A stretch of DNA of 64,000 bases from CAVSJJ01 sp963771015 (GCA_963771015.1 CAVYRN010000002.1:1-64000); one strand, 5' to 3'; counted from the first letter of the stretch, positions 1-9,570 are shown. The notes: generated by a model from the sequence alone, not told the origin. Program-made: numbers and translations.

Positions 1-80
1 GCTGGGGGCGACCGACCGGGTTTCGGCGGCGGGCTCTCCCGAGCCTGCAGCGTCTCTGCACGCCACAAGGAGCGGCATCA

Positions 81-1444
81 ATGGACAGCTTCGACATCGC
101 CGTCATCGGGATGGGCCCGGGCGGTGAGCACGTCGCCGGGCAACTCTGGCTGAGCACGGCCTGAGGGTGCTCGGGGTCGACCGCGAGCTCGTCGGCGGAG
201 AGTGCCCGTACTGGGGGTGCGTGCCGACGAAGATGATGGTCCGGGCCGCGCACAGCCTCGCCGAGGCGCGGCGTGTGTCGACCCTGGCCGGTAGCGCGGG
301 ACCGGTCCTGTCGGACTGGGGGCCGGTGGCGCAGCGGGTTCGCGCCGAGGCCACCGACACCTGGGACGACACGGTCGCCGTCGACCGGTTCACCGGGAAG
401 GGCGGGGTGTTCGTTCGCGGCACCGGGCGGCTGATCTCGTCGACCGAGGTCGATGTGGACGGCATGCGGTATGCCGTCCGCCGCGGCATCGTCGTCGCCA
501 CCGGGGCCACGGCGGCGATCCCGCCGATCCCCGGCCTTGCGGAGGTCGACTACTGGACCAACCGGCATGTCGTCGAGGCCGCCGAGCTGCCGGCCTCGAT
601 CGTCATCTTGGGCGGCGGGGCGATCGGCTGCGAGCTTGGACAGGTGCTCGCCCGGTTCGGCGTCGCCGTCACTATCGTCGAGGCGGCTCCCCGGCTGCTG
701 CCGCTGGAGGAGCCCGAGGCCGGAGAGATCCTCGCCGAGGTCCTGGCCGCCGAGGGGATCGACGTCCGCGCCGGTGTGGGTGCGGATCGGGTGGACGCTG
801 CTGCGGGCAGGGGTGTCGTGGTCCGCCTGACCGACGGGGCGGAGGTGACAGCGGAGCGGGTCCTGGTCGCCACCGGCCGGCGTGTGGACCCGACGGCGGT
901 CGGGCTGACCGCGGTCGGCGTCCCTCTGGATGCCCGGGCGGTCCCGGTCGACGACCGGTGCCGCGTCACCGACGGGGTGTGGGCGGTCGGCGACGTCACC
1001 GGCAAGGGCGCCTTCACCCACGTGGCGATGTACCAGGCCGGTATCGTCATCCGCGACATCCTCGGCGAGGCCGGGCCCCCCGCGGACTACCGCGCGCTGC
1101 CACGCGTGACCTTCACCGACCCCGAGGTCGGCGCGGTCGGACTCACCGAGACCCAGGCCCGCGACCGGCTGAGGACCGTCCAGGTCGGCTCGACCCAGGT
1201 GCCGAGCACCGCCCGCGGCTGGATACACAAGATCGGCAACGAGGGCGTGATCAAGCTCGTCGCGGACGCCGACCGGGGCGTCCTGGTCGGGGCCACGGCG
1301 ATGGGCCCGATGGGCGGGGAGGTCCTCGGAGCCCTGGCGGTGGCCGTCCACGCCCAGGTTCCGGTCGACACGCTGCGCTCGATGATGTACGCCTACCCGA
1401 CGTTCCATCGTGGCATCGAGGACGCACTCGGCCGACTGTCCTAG
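81..1444 (+). pseudogene. FAD-dependent pyridine nucleotide-disulfide oxidoreductase (mercuric reductase/dihydrolipoamide dehydrogenase-like), frameshifted
   Basis: The first frame starts at ATG 81 behind an AAGGAG ribosome binding site and reads VIGMGPGGEHVAGQL, the FAD-binding Rossmann start. It then meets a TGA. The rest lies in another frame, whose first possible start is GTG 167. It carries the redox-active pair CPYWGC (Cys codons at 203 and 218), a second Rossmann motif (ILGGGAIGCELGQ), the FAD motif WAVGDVTGKGAFTH and the dimerization-domain motifs FTDPEVGAVG and YAYPTFHRGIEDAL. The two frames join if the duplicated CT at about 144-147 loses two bases, which gives ...GQLAEHGLRVLGVD. 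Joined, the protein is about 453 residues, normal for the family. It would move electrons between NAD(P)H and a disulfide or metal substrate. The C-terminal Cys-Cys tail of true mercuric reductases is absent, so the substrate is open. The defect is either a young pseudogene or a base-call error. Confidence 0.8.
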
Positions 1445-1485
1445 CACGGCCGAGCGGGAGCCCGCCAAGACGTCGCGAGGTACTC

Positions 1486-1735
1486 GCGGCTTTCAACCCG
1501 TGCGGGTTCGCGCTGCTGCCCACCTATCCGCCCATCTTCCTGGGGTCCCCGAGCATGCGTTCGTCGGCGACCGCGCGGGCGATGATCGTGCCTCGGTGAC
1601 GGTGGGGTTCGTCGTCGTGTCGGGACGGTCGGCGAGGCGCTGGTGCTGCTGTCCGTGAGTCTCGGACCGTGGCCGAGCATCGTCACCCTCGTCTCCGGCG
1701 TGCTCCTCTCGGCGTGGGCGCCTGACCACGGTCGG
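1486..1735 (+). pseudogene. Remnant of a CcdA/DsbD-type cytochrome c biogenesis membrane protein
   Basis: No intact gene lies in 1445-1866. One frame gives AAFNPCGFALLPTYPPIFLG, which matches the first membrane helix of CcdA-type thiol-disulfide transporters, including the conserved NPC. About 30 codons later, at a TGA in that frame, a second frame gives ASVTVGFVVV and, after another shift, a hydrophobic stretch ending in SIVTLVSGVLLSAW. These resemble the next two helices. At least two frame changes and the lack of anything beyond helix 3 make this a decayed N-terminal fragment. The thiol-reductase-like pseudogene lies just upstream on the same strand, so the two may be remains of one redox operon. 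That link is inference. Confidence 0.55.
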
Positions 1736-1866
1736 CTCGCCGGCGAGCCACCGCAGCACCGAGCGCCTGGCCATAGCCGCGCTCCGCACGGCTGCCGATG
1801 TGGGCGCGGGCTGGGGCTGTTTGCGACGAGGTCCCAAGACCGGGACCGTGCGGGGTCCCGGTTCAG

Positions 1867-2892
1867 TCAGGCGGTGTGGGGGTGTACATCGCGTCGGTGC
1901 TTGAGCTTCGTCTCGTACATGGCGAGGTCGGCTCGGCGAAGGAGCTCCGGGGCTCGTTCGGTCCGGTCCCAGGTGGCCCCGCCGGCGGAGAAGCACGTCC
2001 CGGCCGGTGCCGCCTCCTCGAGGCGTTTGATGAGGCGGCGGACCCCCATCTGGTCCGAGCCGAGGACGATCACGGCGAACTCGTCACCGCCGATTCGGGC
2101 GAGGAAGTCCCCACCGTCACGAACCTGCGTCTGCCAGGCTCGGGCGACGGCCTGGAGCAGGTGGTCCCCGGCCGCATGGCCGTCGCGATCGTTGACGTCC
2201 TTGAACCCGTCGAGGTCCATCAGCACGACCGAGAAGTCCGTGCCGGTCCGTCGTGAGCGTTCCATCTCCTCGTCGATGCGCTCGTCCCAGGCCCGCCGGT
2301 TGGCCAACCCGGTGAGCGGGTCCGCGGTCGCGGCCAGGCGCAGCACGCTCACGAGCCCGATCACGACCGCGCCGACCACGGCAGTGGTGCCGAACACCGC
2401 CAACCACGCGAGCACCGGCGAGTCGACGCTCGCAGGCCCGAAGGCCAGCACCACCGCGTACCAGACGGCGGCCGCCCCGATGTGGGCGAGCGCGGCGCGA
2501 ACGGAGAACAACAGGACGGCGACGGTCGCGGTCAACAGGTAGAGGTTGGCCATGTTGATGTGCTGGGTCGCGGCGGCGGCCACCACCGCACTCACCAGCA
2601 CGTTACCCATCCCGATCTCGACGTGCAGGCTCCACAGGGGGAGGTTCCGCCGCCGCGCTGACCATATGTTCACCACGGCGAACAAGGCGGCCGCGCTCGT
2701 CCCACCCACCAGGACCGCAAGCTCCGGGGCCGACCAGCGGCGCGCGGGAAGTATGAAGAGCATGGCTACCACAGCCGTCGCCGGAAGTGTCGCAGCGACG
2801 GTGCCGCGATCGGCCAACACCTCCCGCGCCCGATCAGCCCACGGGCGACGCCGCGAGGAAGGAGAGGTCAACCGAGTGCGGAGATCAGCCAT
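1867..2892 (-). CDS. Membrane-anchored diguanylate cyclase (GGDEF domain)
   Basis: The protein has 341 residues. An N-terminal block of about five membrane helices (roughly residues 30-185) replaces any recognizable soluble sensor. A GGDEF domain follows, opening with ADPLTGLANRRAW. The metal-binding segment MDLDGFKDVND and an intact RIGGDEF active loop are present, so it should make c-di-GMP from two GTP at the inner membrane. The position that holds the Arg of the RxxD product-inhibition site reads DGGD, so feedback inhibition by c-di-GMP may be missing. ATG 2892 is preferred over ATG 2913 because a GGAGG lies seven bases before it. No EAL or HD-GYP partner is in the window, and the trigger is unknown. 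Confidence 0.9.
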   Translation of the reverse strand: MADLRTRLTSPSSRRRPWADRAREVLADRGTVAATLPATAVVAMLFILPARRWSAPELAVLVGGTSAAALFAVVNIWSARRRNLPLWSLHVEIGMGNVLVSAVVAAAATQHINMANLYLLTATVAVLLFSVRAALAHIGAAAVWYAVVLAFGPASVDSPVLAWLAVFGTTAVVGAVVIGLVSVLRLAATADPLTGLANRRAWDERIDEEMERSRRTGTDFSVVLMDLDGFKDVNDRDGHAAGDHLLQAVARAWQTQVRDGGDFLARIGGDEFAVIVLGSDQMGVRRLIKRLEEAAPAGTCFSAGGATWDRTERAPELLRRADLAMYETKLKHRRDVHPHTA

Positions 2893-3015
2893 CCAAGACC
2901 TCCAACCGCGCATAGACCACGCTCAGCACACTCACATCACCATCGACCGGAACCAAGGAGAAGTTGACCTTGTCATCGATCCTCGCAAGCGTACCCACTG
3001 ACGGGAAGGAGGGCG

Positions 3016-5178
3016 CTAGGTCGGTGCGACGTCAGGGGCGCGGCGGCCTCGCAGCACCCAGACCGGGGCCAGGACCGCGAGGGCCACCACGGTGATGAGG
3101 AACAGGTCGATCGGCACGTGATCTCCGAAGTAGTCGAGCATCACCCGGTAGGCGACAAACAGAGCGACGCCACAGACGAGCCAGGCCACCAGCACCGCCC
3201 CGCCCAGGAGGCGTGGACGAAGCCACAGCGCCCGGATCGGCACGGCCGCGGCCAGAACGGCTGCCCACACGCCCGTCGCGCCGAGGGCGGCGCCCACCTC
3301 CGAGACCCGGAGCGCGGTGATCACCAGCAGCACGGCGCTGGCCGAGGCCAGGACGACCACCGACCAGTGCACCCAGTCCCGGGGCAGCGACACCGCCCGT
3401 GTCGGGTCCGCAGCCCTCGTGAGCCGCAGCGCTACCAGCACCGCCGCGGCAGCGACGAGCAGGTGGGCGACCACCTCGACACTGAACCCCGTGCCGAGTC
3501 CGTCGACGCCCTGCGACGGGGGGTAGGCGATGAGCAGGGCCAGCCCCCACGTCGCCCCGGACCCCGCGGAAAGCTGGACCCCAGGACCGACCCAGGTGGC
3601 CGTGGCCCGCGCCAGGCGTAGCCATCCGCCGGCCATGGCGAGGGCACCGACGAGCCAGAAGGACCCGACGGCATACGCGGCCTGCTCCCCCACCGTGGAG
3701 CCCCACTGGAAGGGCAGGTAGACCCCGACAACCATCGCCGCCCCGCCCCCCAGGGACAGGCCGGCCTCGGTCATCGCTCGGCGTTCGACGGTGACGGACA
3801 CCGGCGAGGCCAGAGCCGGGCGGACCGGGTGCCGCTGCGTTGGCCGGTGGTCCTCGACGCGGGCCGCGCCGGGGGCCTGCCCGACCACCCGGTCCGCGCT
3901 CGGCGCCTCCCCCGTCGACGGACGGGCCACTGACGTCGCCACCCCGGTCACCGCCACCACCACCTCACCGGCCGGTCCGGTCACGGTGACCGACCCATGG
4001 AGGGGACCGGGCTCGCTCGGTACGACCGACACCCTCACACCGGTGTCCGTCACGTCCAGGCGGATCCATTGCTCGGATGCCGAGAACGTGCAGGCACGGG
4101 CGAACGGGGGCCCGGACAGCCGCAGGTCACGCGGCATGGCCTCGTCACCCACACCCACCTCACCGAAGGCGAGTTCGGCCTCCTCGACGCGAAGGGCCGC
4201 TGCGTCGAGAGCCTCGGCGGCCGCGTCGGCGACATACCGGATGTCCGTGCGGACGAGATCGGACAGCGCGTCGTGAGCACCCACGGCGACGGCCACGTCC
4301 GGACCGAGCAGCCGGCCCCGCAGCTCGCTCACTGCGCCGAGCCGGGTGAACAGGTTCGGGTCCGCGAGGGCGGCCCGAACCGCGTCCGGGATGGGAACCG
4401 GACTCACCTTGCTGCGGCCGCTCCTCGCGAGGTAGAGCTCGCCCTGCATCTCGACGTCTCGGCTGGGCGTCTGGTGCGGATTCTGCGAGCGCACGGCGTC
4501 GTAGACGTAGTCGTAGAGCTCGTCGAGCGACACCCAGCCGTCCTGGTCCCGGTCCGCCTCGCCCGTCTCAAGGCCGCGCACGACGGCCGAGGTGAATAGC
4601 GACGGCTGCTGCTGGTGGTCGTCGGTCAGGTCGGTGCCCTCGAACGCATACTCCATTGCGCTGGAGGCGGTGATGACGGCGCGCGAGCGCCCTCCTCCGA
4701 GCGAGGCGGACGGGAAACTGTCGAGCACGTGCGCCGATCCGGAGGCCCGCACCGCCACGCCCTGGCCGAACGCGCCGCCGTAGCAGCAGTCGAGCAGCAG
4801 CACGACGTTGCGGGAGCGGCATGACGTCAGGCACCGCTGGACGAAGGTGGCCGGCACCGCGGTCGAGCCGAGCCGGTCCGGGCGGGTGTCCGAGGCAGCG
4901 AAGAACAGCTCACCGGAGTCGCTCTTCAGCCCGTGACACGAGAAGTGCACAAGGAGCAGGTCATCCGGCCGGCTCTCGGCGAAGAGGTCCTCGAGACGGA
5001 CCGCGACGTCATGGGCCGAATCGTTGAGTACGACATCGACGCGGAACCCGCCGATGCCGGGATCGCCGAGTACCCGGGCCAGGGCGGCCGCGTCGGCGGC
5101 CGGCGCCCGAAGCCGCCGCAGGGCCTCGTGTTCGTAGTCGTCGGTGGCGACGATCAGTGCTCTGCGCTCGCCGACCAC
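3016..5178 (-). CDS. Membrane-linked caspase-family (peptidase C14) protein with EF-hand loop
   Basis: The protein has 720 residues. Residues 1-240 form a caspase/metacaspase fold. The catalytic His is in HFSCHG (His82) and the catalytic Cys in LLLDCCYGG (about Cys132). Directly after it sits a canonical 12-residue EF-hand loop, DRDQDGWVSLDE (209-220), which suggests calcium control as in metacaspases. A helical, HEAT-like part and a beta-sandwich-like part (about 335-415) follow. A Pro/Ala linker then leads to at least six membrane helices (about 475-715), so the protease would be held on the inner membrane. The start is GTG 5178, inside the last codons of the upstream EACC1-like gene (25-base overlap), which implies coupled translation. 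In recalled families this pairing belongs to actinobacterial conflict or cell-suicide systems. The substrate is unknown. Confidence 0.85.
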   Translation of the reverse strand: MVGERRALIVATDDYEHEALRRLRAPAADAAALARVLGDPGIGGFRVDVVLNDSAHDVAVRLEDLFAESRPDDLLLVHFSCHGLKSDSGELFFAASDTRPDRLGSTAVPATFVQRCLTSCRSRNVVLLLDCCYGGAFGQGVAVRASGSAHVLDSFPSASLGGGRSRAVITASSAMEYAFEGTDLTDDHQQQPSLFTSAVVRGLETGEADRDQDGWVSLDELYDYVYDAVRSQNPHQTPSRDVEMQGELYLARSGRSKVSPVPIPDAVRAALADPNLFTRLGAVSELRGRLLGPDVAVAVGAHDALSDLVRTDIRYVADAAAEALDAAALRVEEAELAFGEVGVGDEAMPRDLRLSGPPFARACTFSASEQWIRLDVTDTGVRVSVVPSEPGPLHGSVTVTGPAGEVVVAVTGVATSVARPSTGEAPSADRVVGQAPGAARVEDHRPTQRHPVRPALASPVSVTVERRAMTEAGLSLGGGAAMVVGVYLPFQWGSTVGEQAAYAVGSFWLVGALAMAGGWLRLARATATWVGPGVQLSAGSGATWGLALLIAYPPSQGVDGLGTGFSVEVVAHLLVAAAAVLVALRLTRAADPTRAVSLPRDWVHWSVVVLASASAVLLVITALRVSEVGAALGATGVWAAVLAAAVPIRALWLRPRLLGGAVLVAWLVCGVALFVAYRVMLDYFGDHVPIDLFLITVVALAVLAPVWVLRGRRAPDVAPT

Positions 5179-5567
5179 GACTGCCCGTCCCCCTGCGAGG
5201 TATGCCGGCTGACGAACATCTCGACCAGACGTTCCTGGTCCTCGGTGGTCGCGGCCGAGAGGTCGATCGAGTCGTCGCCGATCGCGATGTGGACGGTGCG
5301 AGGGGCCCCCGCGCCCCGCCCGAGCCAGCCGCGGATGGCGTCGATCGCGGCCCGGAGGGCCGCGGAGTCGAGGAGCTTGAGGACCAGTCCACCGACCACG
5401 ATGATGTCGAGGGCCCGAGATCCTTCTGGGGCCTCCCCCGCCTGGAGCAGTGTGGGCTCGACGCCGCCGACATCGCGCAACTCGTCCCGCAGATGCCCGG
5501 CGAGCCTCTGCAGGCGCTCATCGTCGGCGCCTTCCTCAGCGAGCTGGACATGCAGGCTCTGGTCCAT
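5154..5567 (-). CDS. EACC1-like (effector-associated constant component) protein
   Basis: The protein has 137 residues. It has the layout I recall for EACC1. An N-terminal strand-helix part comes first (LHVQLAEEGADDERLQRLAG...), then a hydrophobic helix (DIIVVGGLVLKLLDSAALRA), an IRGWL turn, and a C-terminal strand pair ending in a short helix (RTVHIAIGDDSIDLSAATTE). These proteins accompany caspase or trypsin-like effectors in multi-gene conflict systems and are thought to act as adaptors. The start ATG 5567 is chosen because GGGAGGGG lies just upstream and the family begins there, although an in-frame start exists at 5621. The gene overlaps the caspase gene by 25 bases. The family call is from memory of pattern and context. 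Confidence 0.7.
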   Translation of the reverse strand: MDQSLHVQLAEEGADDERLQRLAGHLRDELRDVGGVEPTLLQAGEAPEGSRALDIIVVGGLVLKLLDSAALRAAIDAIRGWLGRGAGAPRTVHIAIGDDSIDLSAATTEDQERLVEMFVSRHTSQGDGQSWSASAEH

Positions 5568-5696
5568 GGGCTCGCCCCTCCCGACAGGTAAGCCATGCCT
5601 AATGCCTCCAATGTAGGGCATGGCGCCTCAGGAGTGCACCCGAGAAGGCCCGTCACCCGGCGGTGGCCATCGACCGTCGTTCAAGCCGCTCAGACT

Positions 5697-5723
5697 CCCC
5701 AACCCCCCTGTTTACAGGACAGG
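5697..5723 (-). repeat. Partial tRNA-Thr copy, candidate left attachment site
   Basis: On the plus strand these bases match 41792-41817 of the tRNA-Thr gene with one substitution (G for A in the anticodon loop) and one extra C in a C-run. The match covers the anticodon stem-loop and variable loop in the same orientation. Similarity ends in the T-arm, so this is not a functional tRNA. A match this long outside a tRNA is unlikely by chance. Confidence 0.6.
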
Positions 5724-5791
5724 GAGCACGCGCTCGGCATACCCGGGTTGACCTGCACAAACACGTTCACGTATGCCGACACGAGACTCGT

Positions 5792-5809
5792 CGTGCGATC
5801 TGCGTGCGA
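5792..5809 (+). repeat. Direct heptamer pair CGTGCGA-N4-CGTGCGA, left copy
   Basis: CGTGCGA occurs at 5792-5798 and 5803-5809 with a four-base gap. The same arrangement recurs at 41586-41603, inside the other end of the island. It lies 70-90 bases inside the tRNA-like fragment, where arm-type recombinase or excisionase sites would sit. Function is inferred. Confidence 0.45.
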
Positions 5810-6385
5810 CACGAAAGTACCCGCGTGTCCGCACCTGTCACGACCCCCGCCACATCCCGACCGCCCCTGGGTCCTTCTCGAGCGGAGGCGGAAGGCCGCG
5901 AGCGCCCGCGCGTGCGAACCGAGAGCCCGCCCGGCCCGCTCCTGTCCCCTCGCACCTCCGGCACGGTGCCCGCTGGACCGCGGCCAGACCTTCACCCGGG
6001 ACGAGTCTCGTCGCGCGGGTCGTCGCCCGCCTCACACGCGACGACCCGTGTGGCCACGATGCGACGCGACACCTCCGAGCCGCCACCACCCACGCCTCAG
6101 GTCCCGCCCAGTCCCGGGCTCGCCGACGACGTGATCCACCAGCTCGCGCCGCCGGCACGGGGACGACGAACGAACCGGCCGGGGACACGTCGCCATGGCC
6201 ACCAACTGCCGCGGCTACGCCTCCCACGGTGCTACCGGCGCATCACACGAGGTCGGCACAAGCAGACCCAACGCGACCGGTGCACTGCTCTGCGCCGACG
6301 GCCCTCTGCGCTGTGGTGGTGGCGAGAACCACGCTGGTCCCAACCAAGCCTGTCCCCGAGGGGCGGGTGACTGCGCGGGCCGAGA

Positions 6386-9300
6386 TCATGAGGCACCCTT
6401 GATGGCGTTGTCGCGCTCGCGGATCGCCCGCTGCAGCAGTTCGGCGAGGTGCAACGGAGTCCGTTGGGTGTTCTGCTCGATCTGTTCGCGGCAGCTGAAC
6501 CCGTTGGTGATGATCTCGGCGTCGGCGTCGAGGCCGCGGACCCGGGGCAGCAGGACCCGTTCACCCACACGCATCGACACCTCGTAGTGGTCGGCGTTGA
6601 ACCCGTAGGACCCCGCCATTCCGCAGCATCCTGAGTCGAGCACCTCGTGGTCGACGCCCATTCGTTTCAGGACCGCGACCTCGGCGTCTGTCCCTATCAC
6701 CGACTTGTGGTGGCAGTGGGGATGGACGATCGCCCGGGCGGGCAGTACGGGTGGTTGGTAGCGCTGACGTTCCAGGAACTCCGAAAGCAACAGTGTCTGC
6801 TGCGAGAGGCGCCGGGCGTCGTCGTCGTTCGGGAACAAGTTGATCAGTTCGTCGCGGAACGCTGCGACGCAGCTCGGCTCCAGGCCGACGATCGGGATGC
6901 CGGCCCTGATCCAGGGGCGCAGAGTGTCCAGGATCTGTTTCCAGAGGCGTTCGGCGGTGGAGAGCATCCCGGCGTCGTAGAGCGGTCTGCCGCAGCACAG
7001 TGCCCGGGGGGGGATCTCGACCAGGTAGCCGGCGTCCTCGATCACCTCTACGGCCGCCTGGAGAACGGATGATTCGAGGTAGTTGTTGAACGTGTCCGGC
7101 CAGAGCAGAACCCGGTCGGTGACGAAGGGGGCGCTCTGTCCGTGTGGGTTGAGGTGGTTCGCGCCCGCGTGCTGCTGCATCGAAGGCGTCGAGTATGTCT
7201 CGTTCGCGAACCGCCCGACGTCGGCGTGGGTGAGCGTGACCGTGCCGTCGTTGCCGGGTCGATCGGTCGCCGCGACGATCTGCGTACCTTTGCGGTGCTC
7301 GAACCAGTGGGTGAAGGTCTGGGTGGCGAAGCGCGGCACCGTGCGTTCCTGGGCGACGCCGCCCACCTTCTTGATGATGTTGGATATCAGCGGTGCGTGG
7401 GTCAGGGCGTTGACCGGGCGCGGGATGCGGCTGGCGATGCGCGCCCACCAGTAGATCAGCGTGATCGCGTAGTCGGCCCGGGGACGGAGCCGTCGCTTGT
7501 AGTGGTGGGAGAGGAACTCGGCCTTGTAGGTGGCCATGTCGACGTTGACCGGGCATTCGTTCTTGCACGCCTTGCACGCCAAGCACAGGTCGAGTGCTTC
7601 GGTGATGTTCTTGTCGCCCCAGCCGTCGAGGTTGTCGCCGCGCAGCATCTCGAACAGCAGCCGTGACCGCCCGCGGGTGGAGTCTTCCTCTTCGCGGGTG
7701 GCCATGTAGCTGGGGCACATGGTCCCGCTGCTGACGTCGCGGCAGGCGCCGACCCCGACGCAGCGGGATACGGCGTGCCCGAAGTCGAAGTCGTCGTCGG
7801 GGAACGCGAAGTGGGTCTCGACGCGGCGACGCCGAGCGTCGGGACCCATGCGCAGGTCGTCGTCGGGCTGGTTGGGTCGTACGACCTTGCCGGGGTTCAT
7901 CTTGCCGTCCGGGTCCCAGATGTCCTTGAACTCGGCGAAGGCCGCGACGAGCTCGTCGCCGTACATCGTGCCCAGCAGCGCGGCCCGGGCCTGGCCGTCG
8001 CCGTGCTCGCCGGACAGCGAGCCGCCGTAGGAGACGACCAGGGCGGCCGCGCGGTCCAGGAACTCTCGCCACTGGGTGATGCCGTGGGCGGTGTCGAGGG
8101 TGAAGTCGATGCGGCAGTGGATGCAGCCCTGACCGAAGTGCCCGTACAGCGACGCGCTGTAGTCGAACTCGTCGAGCAACGCGCGGAAGTCGCGCAGGTA
8201 GTCACCGACCTTGTCGGGTGGGACGGCGGCGTCCTCCCACCCCGGATGCGTCTGACGCATTCCGGGCACGTTCGCGGTGGCGCCCAGACCCGACTCGCGA
8301 ACCTGCCACAGCTTCTGCTCCTCCCAGTCGTCGGTGAACAGCTTCGTCGACGGGGCGTCGTCGGCCTTCTCGATCTCTTTGATCAGCGCTTCGGCCTGCT
8401 GGTTGGCCTCGTGCTTGGTGTCGGCGCCGAACTCGACGAGCAGGAACCCGTCACCGGGCGGGAGCAGGTCGATGTCGTCGGGGTGCAGGCCCTTCTTCTT
8501 CATGTAGCCGATCAGGGTCGAGTCGATGCCCTCCAGCCCGACGGGGCGGTGCTCGCGGACCAGTGGCACATGGTCGCCGGCCGTGTAGGCGTCGGGGTAG
8601 CCGAGCACGACCAGGGTGCGCGCTGGCATCGCATCCATCAGCTGCACGGTGGCGTGGAGCATGGTGACGCAGGTGCCCTCGGTGCCGACCAGGGCCTTGG
8701 CCACGTCGAAACGGGCGCCGGTGCCCGGGTCGGCAAGCAGCCGGTCCAGGTTGAAGCCGGACACCCTGCGCGGAATGTGCGGAAACCTGGTGCGGATCGC
8801 CTCCTCGTGGCGGTCACGCAGTTCCCGCAGCGAACGGTAGATCTCGCCCTGGCGATCGCCACCGTCGATGATCTCTTGGAGCTGCGCCTCGGTGGTCGAG
8901 CCGACGCTCATCCGGTCACCGCCGTATGTCACCACGTCGAGTTCGAGCACCTGATCGACGGTAAGCGGCCCCGGGCCGTAGAACTCGGCCATCACCGAGT
9001 GCACACCGCAGGAGTTGTTGCCGATCATCCCGCCCAGGGTGTTGCGGCTGTGGGTGGCCGGGTCGGGCCCGAAGGTCAGTCCGTGTTCCTTCGCGAGGGT
9101 GCGCAGGTGGTCGAGGTTGCAGCCGGGTTCGATCACGGCCGTCTTCGCGTCAGGGTCGATCGAGACGACGCGGTTGAGGTACTTGGAGAAGTCGATGATC
9201 ACGGCGACGTTCGTGCATTGGCCGGCCAGGCTCGTCCCGCCGCCGCGACTGGTGATCGGCACGCCGTGGGCCCGACAGGCATCCACGGTGGCCAGGACGT

Positions 9301-9529
9301 CCGCGATCGACCTCGGGACGACCACGCCGATCGGCACCTGGCGGTAGTTCGAGGAGTCCGTCGAGTACGCGGCGCGGCTGCCGGAGTCGAAGCGGACCTC
9401 ACCTTCGATGCTGGATCGCAGCCGCTCGACCAGGGAGCGCGCGGTGTCGTCGGGCAGGTCGGCCATGGAGCCTGTGGTGGTGGTCTGCAGGCCGGTGTAC
9501 GTCCGGGGCGGGTTCTCGCTGGAGGTCAT
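6386..9529 (-). CDS. YdiJ-type FAD-linked oxidase/Fe-S D-2-hydroxyacid dehydrogenase
   Basis: The single chain of 1047 residues fuses two enzymes. An N-terminal PCMH-type FAD domain (about 65-290) includes the loop TSRGGGTSLAGQCTN, and an FAD-oxidase C-terminal domain ends near SYGGSLSGEHGDGQAR. Next come two [4Fe-4S]-type motifs, CVGVGACRDVSSGTMCPSY and CLACKACKNECP. Two CCG-type cysteine clusters (ALCCGRPLYDAGM; VLDSGCCGMAGSYGF) form the GlcF-like end. This matches E. coli YdiJ in length and order. It would oxidize a D-2-hydroxyacid and pass electrons through FAD and Fe-S to the respiratory chain. It is the last gene of a four-gene minus-strand run and follows the enolase-superfamily gene after about 40 bases. 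An alternative start is the internal Met in SMADLPDD. Confidence 0.88.
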   Translation of the reverse strand: MTSSENPPRTYTGLQTTTTGSMADLPDDTARSLVERLRSSIEGEVRFDSGSRAAYSTDSSNYRQVPIGVVVPRSIADVLATVDACRAHGVPITSRGGGTSLAGQCTNVAVIIDFSKYLNRVVSIDPDAKTAVIEPGCNLDHLRTLAKEHGLTFGPDPATHSRNTLGGMIGNNSCGVHSVMAEFYGPGPLTVDQVLELDVVTYGGDRMSVGSTTEAQLQEIIDGGDRQGEIYRSLRELRDRHEEAIRTRFPHIPRRVSGFNLDRLLADPGTGARFDVAKALVGTEGTCVTMLHATVQLMDAMPARTLVVLGYPDAYTAGDHVPLVREHRPVGLEGIDSTLIGYMKKKGLHPDDIDLLPPGDGFLLVEFGADTKHEANQQAEALIKEIEKADDAPSTKLFTDDWEEQKLWQVRESGLGATANVPGMRQTHPGWEDAAVPPDKVGDYLRDFRALLDEFDYSASLYGHFGQGCIHCRIDFTLDTAHGITQWREFLDRAAALVVSYGGSLSGEHGDGQARAALLGTMYGDELVAAFAEFKDIWDPDGKMNPGKVVRPNQPDDDLRMGPDARRRRVETHFAFPDDDFDFGHAVSRCVGVGACRDVSSGTMCPSYMATREEEDSTRGRSRLLFEMLRGDNLDGWGDKNITEALDLCLACKACKNECPVNVDMATYKAEFLSHHYKRRLRPRADYAITLIYWWARIASRIPRPVNALTHAPLISNIIKKVGGVAQERTVPRFATQTFTHWFEHRKGTQIVAATDRPGNDGTVTLTHADVGRFANETYSTPSMQQHAGANHLNPHGQSAPFVTDRVLLWPDTFNNYLESSVLQAAVEVIEDAGYLVEIPPRALCCGRPLYDAGMLSTAERLWKQILDTLRPWIRAGIPIVGLEPSCVAAFRDELINLFPNDDDARRLSQQTLLLSEFLERQRYQPPVLPARAIVHPHCHHKSVIGTDAEVAVLKRMGVDHEVLDSGCCGMAGSYGFNADHYEVSMRVGERVLLPRVRGLDADAEIITNGFSCREQIEQNTQRTPLHLAELLQRAIRERDNAIKGAS

Positions 9530-9570
9530 GGGATGAGCCTTCGGGGTGAGGTGGGTGGCCGAGGAGGGGA

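Larger units (their letters stand above)
5568..6385. other. Long intergenic region at the left end of the putative island
   Basis: About 820 bases without a credible gene. Short ORFs here have no family features and biased composition. The left part (5697-5840) holds the tRNA-Thr-like fragment and repeat motifs described separately. From about 5850 to 6385 I see only C-rich sequence with nothing recognizable. Confidence 0.6.

Noticed and set aside
5690..5770. A possible second tRNA gene
   Set aside because: Only the anticodon arm and part of the variable loop match tRNA-Thr; no acceptor stem or T-loop can be drawn.
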